Assembly (NCBI RefSeq): GCF_002902905.1
Contig: NZ_CP026124.1
Location: 5,270,001 to 5,334,000, forward strand
Direction of reading: 5' to 3'
Source of the DNA: Achromobacter sp. AONIH1
GTDB taxonomy: Bacteria > Pseudomonadota > Gammaproteobacteria > Burkholderiales > Burkholderiaceae_B
Length of the DNA: 64,000 nt
Position numbers and translations under genes: made by a program. How positions within the stretch are numbered: position 1 is the first letter of the stretch; each line of letters starts with the position of its first letter. Below the pieces are notes generated by a model. That model did no database searches, was not told the origin of the DNA, and saw only the letters and a list, made by a program, of their open reading frames with translations. Below, one piece after another: positions 42,734 through 54,100 of the stretch.

Positions 42734-42774
42734 GGTTGCAACCCGTCAGATATTAAGGTTAACCCTAGGTTAAC
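42734..42774. promoter_or_regulatory. Candidate PutA operators upstream of putA
   Basis: GGTTGCAACC (42734-42743) is a palindrome containing GTTGCA, the operator core known for E. coli PutA. Twelve to thirty bases further upstream are GGTTAACC (42757-42764) and AGGTTAAC (42767-42774), 11 bp apart. The putA N-terminal ribbon-helix-helix domain could bind these. The ATG is about 82 bp downstream. Confidence 0.55.
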
Positions 42775-42819
42775 TATCTGAGATTGCGACAGTTTCCGGG
42801 CCGCGATCCGGCCCCGGAT

Positions 42820-43473
42820 TCACTCTTTCAGCGGCGCGCAGCCCACGCTGCGCACGCCTTCGCCGTCCGGCGCCTGGCGACCGCGGATGGCCGACGCCAT
42901 CACGCCCGCCAGCTTGGACAAGGCGCGCTGCTGCGCGGCGACCAGCGCCGAGGCGCCCTGCCCCGATGCCGGCTCGTCGACCACCGTGCGGCAGATCAGC
43001 CCGCTGCCCTTCAGGTTGACGGGACGGACGCGCCAGGTGGCGTCCAATTGGGCCGCGCCGGGCGACAGATCGAACCGCTGCACATCGGTCTGCACCCGCC
43101 ACACCGCCGCGCTGGACGCGGGTTTCACCACGCGCACGTCCAGCGCGCCCAGCTCGCGCTGCAGCGCGTCCGACAGCGCGCCCCGGACCTCGTCGGCCAG
43201 CGGCGCGGTCCAGCGCTCGGAATACAGCGCCGAGACGCTGCCGTCGCCATTGCGCACCATGAGCTGGGGCTGGTCGGCCGGCGTGGGCACGCTGACCGGC
43301 AACACGTCGATCATGTACGCCGCCTGCGCGCCAGCCGGCGCAGATGCAGTGCCAGCCGGCACGGACAGCGTGTAGTAATGCACGGGCGCCGAGGCGCAAC
43401 CCGCCAAAGCGGCGGCCAGCGCCAGGGCGGACGTGGCGATGCGCGGGAAGAACGGCATGGGCGTCATGTTCAT
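42820..43473 (-). CDS. pqiC: PqiC-type ABC transport auxiliary lipoprotein (DUF330)
   Basis: A 217-aa outer-membrane lipoprotein completing the Pqi intermembrane lipid-transport system. Lipobox LAGC at about residue 26 after SALALAAALAGC. PVHYYTLSVP, a QLMVRNGDGSVSALYSERWTAPLADEVRGALSDAL-type run and the VVDEPASGQGASALVAAQQRALSKLAGVMASAI end are typical of the family. It starts 5 bp after pqiB. It would dock the PqiB tube to the outer membrane. Confidence 0.9.
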   Translation of the reverse strand: MNMTPMPFFPRIATSALALAAALAGCASAPVHYYTLSVPAGTASAPAGAQAAYMIDVLPVSVPTPADQPQLMVRNGDGSVSALYSERWTAPLADEVRGALSDALQRELGALDVRVVKPASSAAVWRVQTDVQRFDLSPGAAQLDATWRVRPVNLKGSGLICRTVVDEPASGQGASALVAAQQRALSKLAGVMASAIRGRQAPDGEGVRSVGCAPLKE

Positions 43474-43478
43474 GATCT

Positions 43479-45143
43479 TCAGTTCTTGACCGGACCAGAG
43501 CCCGGAATGGGATCGGCGCCGCGACCTCGCAGCAGCGCTTCTGGATTGGCCTGCAGGAAGTCCGCCAGCGAGCGCAGCGAACGCGCCGCGCGGTTCAGTT
43601 CCTGCAGCGCGCGCTCGGTGCTGACCGGCAGCGAGCCGTCGGAGGCCAGCAGCTCGTTGATGCGGGCCATGGAGTCCCTGGCCTGCTTCAGCATGCCCTG
43701 CGCCTCGGGCGCGACCTGCTTGTCCAGGCGGTTCATCAGCCTGGAGGTGCTGGCCAGCGTGGTGCGCAGGTCCTCGCCGATTTTGTCGAACGGAATCTTC
43801 TCGATCTTGTTGACGATGTTGCTGAGCTGTTGCTGCAGCTGGTCCAGGTTACCCGGCACGGTCGGAATGATCGCCGGCACGGACGGGTTGAACGTCACCG
43901 GCTTGGCATTGGGGAACACATCCAGGTTCACATACAGCTGGCCCGTCAACAGGTTCGCCGGACGCAGCTGCGCGCGCAGCCCGTGCTTGATCATGCCGCC
44001 CAGCAGCCGGTTGCCGGCCACGTCGCCTTCCTTATCGGCCAGCTCCCGGACCTCGTCATAGACGCTGCCCAGGCGTTCCGGATAAAGCGTGGCGTCGACC
44101 ACCGAGTAGAAGCGCTTGGTCTCCGGGTCGAAATCCAGGTTGATGCCGGTGACATTGCCCAGCGTGATGCCGCTGAAATCGACCAGCGCGCCCACGGCCA
44201 GGCCGCGGATCGACTGGTCAAAGCGCATGCGTATATCGAAGGCTTCGCCATCCGGATTGGCCTTGGCCTGCGCCTCGGTCGAATAGAGTTCGAATTCGGC
44301 GTCAGCCGGCGCCGGCTTGTTGGCGCCGCGCGCCGTGTAGACCGGCTCGAACGCCACGCCGCCCACCAGCAGCGACACCACCGACTGCGTGCGCACCTTC
44401 AGCCCGTCCGCGTTGACGCTGAAATCCACGCCGCTGGAATTCCAGAAGCGCGTGCCGCTGGTCACGAACGCATCGTTCGGCGCGTCGACGAAGACCTCGA
44501 TATTCACCGAATCACCGCTCTTGTCGAGCTCGTACCCGATGACCCGGCCGACGTTGATACGGCGGTAGTAGACCGGCGAACCGACATCCAGCGAGCCCAG
44601 GTTATCCGCCTTGAGCTTGAAACGCTTGCCGGTCCGGTCGTGCGTGACGGCGGGCGGGATCTCCAGCCCTTCGAACGTCAGCTTGGTGGCCTTGCTGGCC
44701 TTGCCCTTGCCTTCGATGGCGTCCACGCCGATATAGGCGCCGGACAACAAGGTGCCCAGCCCGGATACGCCGCTCACGTCCAGGCGCGGCTTGACCACCC
44801 AGAAATTGGTGCCGTCGCGCGCCAGGTCGGAGACTTCCTTGGCCAGCTCGGCCGTCACGACCACCTTGCTGCGATCTTCATTGAAGCCGATGGACTTCAC
44901 CGTGCCGACGTTCACGTCCTTGTAGCGCAAGCGGGTCTTGCCGACTTCCAGCCCGTCGGCCGAATTGAAGGTGATGGAAATGTCGGTGCCGGCCTGCAAC
45001 CAGGTCCGCACGACCAGCGACAGGCCCATCAGGGCCGCGACCACGGGCACCAGCCAGATCCACGAAATCCGGTTCTGGCGCTTGCGCGTGATTGTGGGCG
45101 CGGCGATCTGCGGGTCGCCCTTGCCGGGAGTTTGCTCGGACAT
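43479..45143 (-). CDS. pqiB: PqiB: MCE-domain intermembrane transport protein
   Basis: A 554-aa periplasm-spanning protein anchored by one N-terminal helix (about 27-47, ISWIWLVPVVAALMGLSLVV). Three MCE (MlaD) domains follow, at about 50-150 (start ISITFNSADGLEVGKTRLRYKDVNVG), 165-270 (GSPVYYRRINVGRVIGYEL) and 285-400 (GALVDFSGITLGNVTGINLDF). Then comes a long helical region (about 430-540) that forms the tube in the E. coli protein. The length matches PqiB (about 546 aa). Translated 35 bp after pqiA. Confidence 0.94.
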   Translation of the reverse strand: MSEQTPGKGDPQIAAPTITRKRQNRISWIWLVPVVAALMGLSLVVRTWLQAGTDISITFNSADGLEVGKTRLRYKDVNVGTVKSIGFNEDRSKVVVTAELAKEVSDLARDGTNFWVVKPRLDVSGVSGLGTLLSGAYIGVDAIEGKGKASKATKLTFEGLEIPPAVTHDRTGKRFKLKADNLGSLDVGSPVYYRRINVGRVIGYELDKSGDSVNIEVFVDAPNDAFVTSGTRFWNSSGVDFSVNADGLKVRTQSVVSLLVGGVAFEPVYTARGANKPAPADAEFELYSTEAQAKANPDGEAFDIRMRFDQSIRGLAVGALVDFSGITLGNVTGINLDFDPETKRFYSVVDATLYPERLGSVYDEVRELADKEGDVAGNRLLGGMIKHGLRAQLRPANLLTGQLYVNLDVFPNAKPVTFNPSVPAIIPTVPGNLDQLQQQLSNIVNKIEKIPFDKIGEDLRTTLASTSRLMNRLDKQVAPEAQGMLKQARDSMARINELLASDGSLPVSTERALQELNRAARSLRSLADFLQANPEALLRGRGADPIPGSGPVKN

Positions 45144-45178
45144 CGATTCTTCCTATTGTGTTGCGCGCGGCGCCGGGA

Positions 45179-46500
45179 CTATGCCTGGCGCTCGGCTGCC
45201 GCCGCCGGCGGCTTGTGGCCACCCGCGACCTGCGGTACATCATCCAGCTCCGCATGACCTTCCAGGTCCCAGCTGCGGCGCAGATCGAAGCTCATGGCCG
45301 ACAGCATGGTCAGGATGACCACAACGCCGAAGGCCGCCGCTCCGCCGCCCGCGCTGATTTCCATCAATCCCTGGAAATCGGCCAAGGCGGCCAGCAATAT
45401 AACGACAAAAACGTCCAGCATCGACCACTGCCCGATGAATTCAACCATCTGGTACAGGCGCGTGCGCGGCCGCAAGTTGGTGGAACTGCCCCACTGCTCG
45501 GTGAGCAACAGCAGCACCAGCGCCAGCAGCTTGGTCAGCGGCACCGCCACGCTGGCGATGAAGACGATGAGCGCGATATCCCAGGAGCCCATGGCCCAGA
45601 GTTCAACCACCCCGCCCAGGATCGTGTGCGCGCCGCCCCCCAGCACCGAGCGCACCTGCATCACCGGCAGCACGTTGGCGGGGATGTAGAACACCACGGC
45701 GGCCAGCAGCAGCGCCCAGCTGCGCGCCCGATGATCCGGCTTGCGGTAGTGGACCAACGCATGGCAGCGCACGCAGTGATGGTCGGCCTCGGGATCGCCA
45801 TCGCGCGGCAGCGCCTGGACCTGTCCACAGACATGGCAGCCGGTCAGCACGCTGTCGGGCCCGGCCCGCGGCACATGCACCGGCACCACGCCAGCCGTCT
45901 CGGCGTAACGCCAGATCACATGGGGCGACAGGCGGCCCAAAATGGTGAGCAGGACGGTCAGGAGGCCGAAACCGGCCAGGCCGATGCCAGGCGAAACGTC
46001 GGCCATGCCAGCCAGTTTCACCACCGCCACCAGCACGCCCAACAGGAACACCGGCACCATGCACCAGGGCCGCAGCAGCCCCAGCAGGCGCATGGCTTGA
46101 TGGAACCCGCGCGGTTCGCGCCCTTGCGACAAGGGGCCCAGCACCCACAGCAGCACGGACAGCTGCAACAAGGGGAGCACGAAACCGGACAAGCCGGTCA
46201 TCACGGCGACGATCTCGTGGCCCTGCCGCCAGGTGATGGCGACAGCGTCGAGCAAGGAGGCCTGCTGCACCATGCCCTGGACGGACATGGATGCGACGGG
46301 ATAGGCGTTGGCGATGCCGAAGATGATCAGCGCGGTGATGGCCAGCGCCAACCAATTGGACAGGGTCAGCCCGCTGTAGCGCCACAAGGTGGAGCCGCAG
46401 CGGGTGCAACTGGCGGTTTCGCCGTGTTCGAGCTCATGCCTGCGATAGATACTGGCACAGTGTTCGCACTCGATCAGCGGCTGGCTGCTGTCCGCGGCCA

Positions 46501-46501
<1 letters not shown>
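45179..46501 (-). CDS. pqiA: PqiA: inner-membrane component of the Pqi system
   Basis: A 440-aa membrane protein with two PqiA repeats, each preceded by a zinc-ribbon: CEHC...CTRCG near residue 12-36 and CHVCG...CVRCH near 220-245. Each repeat has about four hydrophobic helices. Its ATG shares one base with the clpA stop (TGATG), so translation is coupled to clpA, an unusual arrangement. The pqiABC set is known as paraquat-inducible and as part of lipid traffic or envelope maintenance. Confidence 0.93.
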
Positions 46502-48813
<2,312 letters not shown>

Positions 48814-48869
48814 GCTTCCTCCGATGACGCATCGAAGCGGTCAAATACACGATTCATATTCTATGCCGA

Positions 48870-51125
48870 TCATGGCGTAACACCAGAGATTTCAAAAACC
48901 ACACTATCGTGGCGCCCCTTGGTATCCATGACCGTAAGCGTATACCTGCCGTCCTGCGCCAACACTAATTTAAACGGATGAGCCGCCGCGCCATGATTAA
49001 CGACCCGGCCATCCAGCATCCACCATACCTCACCTTCGGCGCCCTGCGCGTCCACGTCCAGCGCCACCTGCCGGCTGCCCGGCACGGGCCGCAGCACCGC
49101 CCCGGCCGAGACGCCGCCCAGGCGCAGCGGCCCCTGGGTGACGTCGGCGTAGCCGGCGAAGGACGGCGGCACCGTGTCGTTCAGGGCCCAGGCCGCGCGC
49201 TGCTCGGGGCAGGCGTCGGTCGGGCCGCTGCCCAACCGGTAGCCCAGCGGCCAGCACGTCACGACGGCTTGCACCGTGGCGGGCCGGATCCGGGGTTGCG
49301 GCGCGCCTTCCGGCAAGGCCGCGACGATGTCCTGCAGCAACGGCGCCGCCACATTGGCGCCGAAAAAGCCCGGATTGGGGGTGCCGTCCGGACGACCGAC
49401 CCACACGCCTATCGTCCATCTGTCGGTCACGCCGACCGACCAGGCATCGCGGAAACCGAAACTGGTGCCGGTCTTCCAGGCCAGCCGCCGCCCCTGATTG
49501 CCCGATTCATAGAACGGGCGGTCGGGGTGGCCGCCGCTTTCCAGGATGTCCCGGACAATCCAGGCGGCTCCGGCGCTCATCATACGGGACTCCACCCGGG
49601 GCTGCTCCGGCCGCAACCGGGGACGCCCCGACAGGCCGCCGCGCGCCAGCGCCCGGTAGGCGCCCACCAGCTCTTCCAATGTGGTGCCGCCTCCGCCCAA
49701 AATCAAGCTCAGGTTGGGCTCGGCGCCAGCCGGCAGGCGCAGACGCACCCCGCCCGCCAGCATAACCGAGGCGAAACTGACCGGTCCGACACGGTCCAGC
49801 AGGTCCACGGCCGGCACATTCAGGGACCGCTGCAGCGCCTGCGCCACGCTGATCGGCCCCGAGAAGGCGGCCTGGAAATTGCCCGGCGCATAGCCGCCAA
49901 AGGACAGCGGCGCGTCAATCAGCAGGCTTTCCGAATGGATCAGCCCTTCGTCCAGCGCCTGCGCATACAGGAAGGGCTTGAGCGTGGAACCCGGCGAACG
50001 CACGCCGCGCACCATATCCACGTGCGCGTATCGGGAATCATCGGAAAAATCCGCCGACCCCGCATAGGCCTTGATTTCCAGGCTGTCGTTGTCCATGACC
50101 AACACCGCCATGGACACCTTGGGCGGCAGATTGTCGACCCGGTCCAGCAGCATGCGTTCGACCGAAGCCTGCATGTCCGCGTCCAGCGTGGACGCGACCA
50201 GCGGCGGACGCTCGCCGGGACGCCGGCGCGGGCCGCCCGCCTCCAGCAACAGGCGCTGGGCGGCCAGCGGCGCCAGCCAACGCGCCCGCAGCGGCGGCGC
50301 GATGACGTTCTCGATCTTGGCGTCGGCGACCGCTTCAGCCGTCCAGCGTCCGCGCTCGACCATGCGGTCCAGCACCTTGTCGCGCGCCACCTGCGCCGCC
50401 TGCGGATGGCGGTCGGGACGCAGCCGCGACGGCGCCTGCGGCAAGGCGGTCAGCATGGCCGCCTCGGCCGGGCTCAGGTCGCTGGCGGGCTTGCCCAGCC
50501 ATAGACGGGATCCCATTTCCACGCCTTCGACGATGCCGCCCATGGGCGCATGCGTCAGATACAGGGACAGGATCTCGTCCTTGCTGTAGTGCATTTCCAG
50601 CTGCACGGCGCGCCAGGCCTGGCGCAGCTTGGCCGAGATCGTGCGCGACGGCTTGCCGGCCAGCTGTGGGTCGATCAAGCGGGCCGTCTGCATGGTCAGC
50701 GTCGAGCCGCCGGACACGATGCGCCGGTTGGTGGCCCACTGCCAGCCGGCGCGCGCCAGCGCCACCGGGTTGACGCCGGGGTGCCAATAGAACCAGCGAT
50801 CCTCGTAGGTCAGCAGGGTTTCGAGGTAGCGCGGCGACACCTGGGCCGGCGTGACCGGATAGCGCCAGATGCCGTCGCGGCTGGGATAGTTGCGCAGCGG
50901 CGTGCCGTCGGCCGAGACGACCACGGCGGCGCCGCCGGAATCGATCGGCGGCAGCGGGAACAGGCGGTCCAGCGCGAATAACAACGCGGCCAGCGTCAGG
51001 AGGACGCTGGCCGCGAGGATGCCGCGCCGCCGCCAGCGGCGGGCGCGCGCGGCGCCCGCCGTGGAGGTGGCCGGGGCGGTCAAGGACGCTTCGCGCCGCG
51101 ATCGCGGATTTCCACGGTGCTCCAT
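48870..51125 (-). CDS. pbpC: Penicillin-binding protein 1C
   Basis: A 751-aa bifunctional peptidoglycan synthase of the PbpC type. Short basic cytoplasmic N-terminus, membrane anchor about 35-56. GT51 glycosyltransferase about 75-250 with catalytic Glu108 in TYEDRWFYWHPGVNP and GGSTLTMQTARL. Transpeptidase about 320-610 with SPGSTLKPFLYA (SxxK), RSLNVPAVDLL (SxN) and WKTGTSFG. The C-terminal BiPBP_C domain (about 665-751) is specific to this class. The start overlaps the alpha-2-macroglobulin stop by 46 bp; an in-frame TTG at 51083 would give a 4-bp overlap and a shorter tail. Confidence 0.93.
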   Translation of the reverse strand: MEHRGNPRSRREASLTAPATSTAGAARARRWRRRGILAASVLLTLAALLFALDRLFPLPPIDSGGAAVVVSADGTPLRNYPSRDGIWRYPVTPAQVSPRYLETLLTYEDRWFYWHPGVNPVALARAGWQWATNRRIVSGGSTLTMQTARLIDPQLAGKPSRTISAKLRQAWRAVQLEMHYSKDEILSLYLTHAPMGGIVEGVEMGSRLWLGKPASDLSPAEAAMLTALPQAPSRLRPDRHPQAAQVARDKVLDRMVERGRWTAEAVADAKIENVIAPPLRARWLAPLAAQRLLLEAGGPRRRPGERPPLVASTLDADMQASVERMLLDRVDNLPPKVSMAVLVMDNDSLEIKAYAGSADFSDDSRYAHVDMVRGVRSPGSTLKPFLYAQALDEGLIHSESLLIDAPLSFGGYAPGNFQAAFSGPISVAQALQRSLNVPAVDLLDRVGPVSFASVMLAGGVRLRLPAGAEPNLSLILGGGGTTLEELVGAYRALARGGLSGRPRLRPEQPRVESRMMSAGAAWIVRDILESGGHPDRPFYESGNQGRRLAWKTGTSFGFRDAWSVGVTDRWTIGVWVGRPDGTPNPGFFGANVAAPLLQDIVAALPEGAPQPRIRPATVQAVVTCWPLGYRLGSGPTDACPEQRAAWALNDTVPPSFAGYADVTQGPLRLGGVSAGAVLRPVPGSRQVALDVDAQGAEGEVWWMLDGRVVNHGAAAHPFKLVLAQDGRYTLTVMDTKGRHDSVVFEISGVTP

Positions 51126-54100
51126 TGTTCGCCCACGCCACGGATTTCCGGCCGGTACATGTCTTCCGCCACTGTCGACGGCACCGCGTAGCGGCCCGGC
51201 GTCACGACGCGCACCAGGTAGAACACGTCCACCTTGCCTCGGCCCAGCGCCACCGCCGCCACATACCGGTCATCGCGGAATTCGCGGTGCTTGATGTTGG
51301 GATTGGACATCGCGTCGGCCACGCGCACGCCGCCGATGGTCCATTCCTGCATCTCGGGGCTTTGCGACAGGTTCATGTTCTCGACCTCGAAGCCGGCCGG
51401 CACACGATCCACCAGCAGCGCATCCGGGATGTTCTGGTTGGAGGATGCCTGCACCCAGACCACCAGCATGTCGCCGGTCTGCAGCGTGCCGCCGTCCCAT
51501 GCGCGGCCATCCGGACGGTACCAGCCGCGCTTGAGCTGGATCACATCGCTGCGCGGAGACGGCGTCACGGTCGGGCTGCCCTGGATGTCATACTCCACGA
51601 ACAGGGACTGGCTGCCGCTGTTGGTCAGCTGCGTCGAGGCCAGATCGGCGGGCGCCAGCGACACCGTGGCGTCGGCCTTGCCGCCGGTCAGCGGCTTGCG
51701 CACGCCGTTGACGGTCAGCGCGGCTTCCCACGGCGTGTTCTTGTCGCCGCCGATCGCGCGGGCCGCCAGCAGCAGGGCCATCTGTTCCTGGGTGGACAGA
51801 TAGGAACGGTTGCCCAGGCGGTTCGTCAGCTGCGACAGCAACACTTCGCTGCGGTCGTGCTTCAGGCCGTACTGGCTCATCAGCGCATAGGCCAGCGCGT
51901 AATCACGCACGCTGCTGCCGTAGTCGCCCATCCACTCGTCGTAGTAGGAGCTGTTGCTGCGACGGACGATGCCGTACTCGCGCGCCATGGCCTGATCCAG
52001 CGCGGCCTTCATGCGCCCTTCGTCGCCCATCAGCTTGAACGCCACCGCCAGCTGCACCAGGGGCAGCGGCGAGCGCGCGCGCTCTTGATAGTTGTCGTAG
52101 AGCTGGCGCACCGTGGACAGCGGCGCCTTCTTGTCGCGCGCCAGGACCAGCGCGGCCGTGGCCAGGCCGGCGAAGCGGCGATGGTCTTCGCGCAGGGTGT
52201 CGACGTAGCTGCTGTCGATGCGGCCCGAGTCGACGCTCTTGCGCAGGTTGGCCGACCAGGTGCCGAACGCGTTGGCGCTCTGCTGCACCTGCTCCAGCAG
52301 CCACTGGCGCGAACGGTCCAGAGAGACCTCGGGCGTCGTGAAGCCATGGTCGCGGGCATCCTGCAGGAAGCCCACGGCGTAGGCCGTCAGCCACACGTCG
52401 CGCGAGGACGAGCTGCCGCCCCACAGGTTGTACGACCCGACGGCATTACGCATGCCGGACAGGCGGCCGATGGCGCCGGCCACCTTGGCTTCGCGCTCGG
52501 CCTGCGTGCGCGGCTTGAGCCCGAACTGCTTGGCGGCGTCCTCGTCGATCAGCACCCACGGCAGGGTCGCGCTGATGGTCTGCTCGGTGCACCCATACGG
52601 ATAGTTGAGCAGGCCTTCGACCAGGCGATTGACGTTGAACGGCGGCCGGTTCGAGACGGTCAGGCTGACCGTGGTCGAATCCGGATAGTAGGACGAGATC
52701 CACGAAGCCTGCGGCGACTGGCTTTCACCCGGGTTCAGACGCAGGCGGCGGACCTGGCGCTCGGCGGCGTGCGCGGGCTGCACCTGCAGCACGGACTCGC
52801 GCACGATGCGCAGCGGCTGCGCGCCACCCTGTCCGTCCACGGTCAGGCGCATCAGGCCCAGCCCGTAGGAACCGGTGGTGGTGGCGGTGAAACGCAGCGT
52901 GACGCGCTGCTTGTCCTTCAACTGGACCGTGCGCGTGCCATCGACGATGGCCAGCGGATCCAGCGCCTCGAGCTTGACCGTGACCTTCTGCGGCGAGCCG
53001 CTAAGGTTGGTCACGTCCAGCGCGATCGCGGACTGGTCGCCCGGGGTGATGAAGCGGGGCGTGTTCAGCTCGGCCACGATGGGCGCGGCCACCACCATTT
53101 CGGCGTCGGTGCTGCCGAAGTTGTCGGCGGTGAATGCCACGGCCATCAGGCGCAGCGTGCCGTTGAAGTCGGGCAGGTCCAGCGGAATGTCGGCCTCGCC
53201 CTTGTCGTTGAGCTTGACCACGCCCGAGAACAGGTCGACCAGCTTGACCTTCTTGGGCAGGCTCTTACTGTCGCCGCGCATGGCGGCGTCGCCGCCCCAC
53301 TTCAGCTTGCCCTTGGTGCCGTCCATCTTCTCGATGAGCTTGCCGTACATGTCCAGCAGTTCGGGCGCGTAGCGGTGCTTGCCGAAGAAGAAGTCCAGCG
53401 GGTTGGGCGTGGCGTACTGGTTGATGTTCAGGATGCCGACGTCCACCGCCGACAGCGTGACCATGGCCTGCTTGCCCTGGGCGCCGTCCACCTTGACGCG
53501 GATGCTGGCCTTGGTTTCAGGCACGGTCTTGGCCGGCGCGGTGATCTTCACGTCGAGCTTGCGGTCGGCGCTGGCGATCGGCAGATAGGTCAGGCCCAGC
53601 GCGCGCGCCGGCGTGACGCGGTCGCCTTCGCTGCCGGGACGGAACACCGCGGCCGAGACGTACAGGTCGTGGCGCTTCCAGGCCTTGTCGATGGGGATCT
53701 CGACCTGCGTGCCGGTCGCCTTGACCGAAACCCAGGTGGACCACAGCATGCGGTCGCCCTCGACCATCACCAGGGCCTGGCCGTCATGCGGCGGCGTCAG
53801 CGTGAGCTTGACGCTGTCGCCCGGCTTGGCGGGCACGCCCTCGAGCTTCATCTGCACGCGGTCCGGGCGGTTGCCCATGGCGTCGGCGTCCTGCGCGTTC
53901 CAGCCCGCGTAGAAGCGGTAGCGCATGGTTTCGCCGGTTTCCGGATCGGAAATTTCCAGGCGGTAGCGGCCCCACTTGACGTTGACGGTCAGCTGGGCGC
54001 GATCGTTCAGCGCGATGGCGCGCGAATCCTGCAGTTCCTCGGTTTCGGTGTAGCCGCTGTTCCAGCCGCGCTGGTCGTCGAAGCGCCAGTAGTACTGGCG

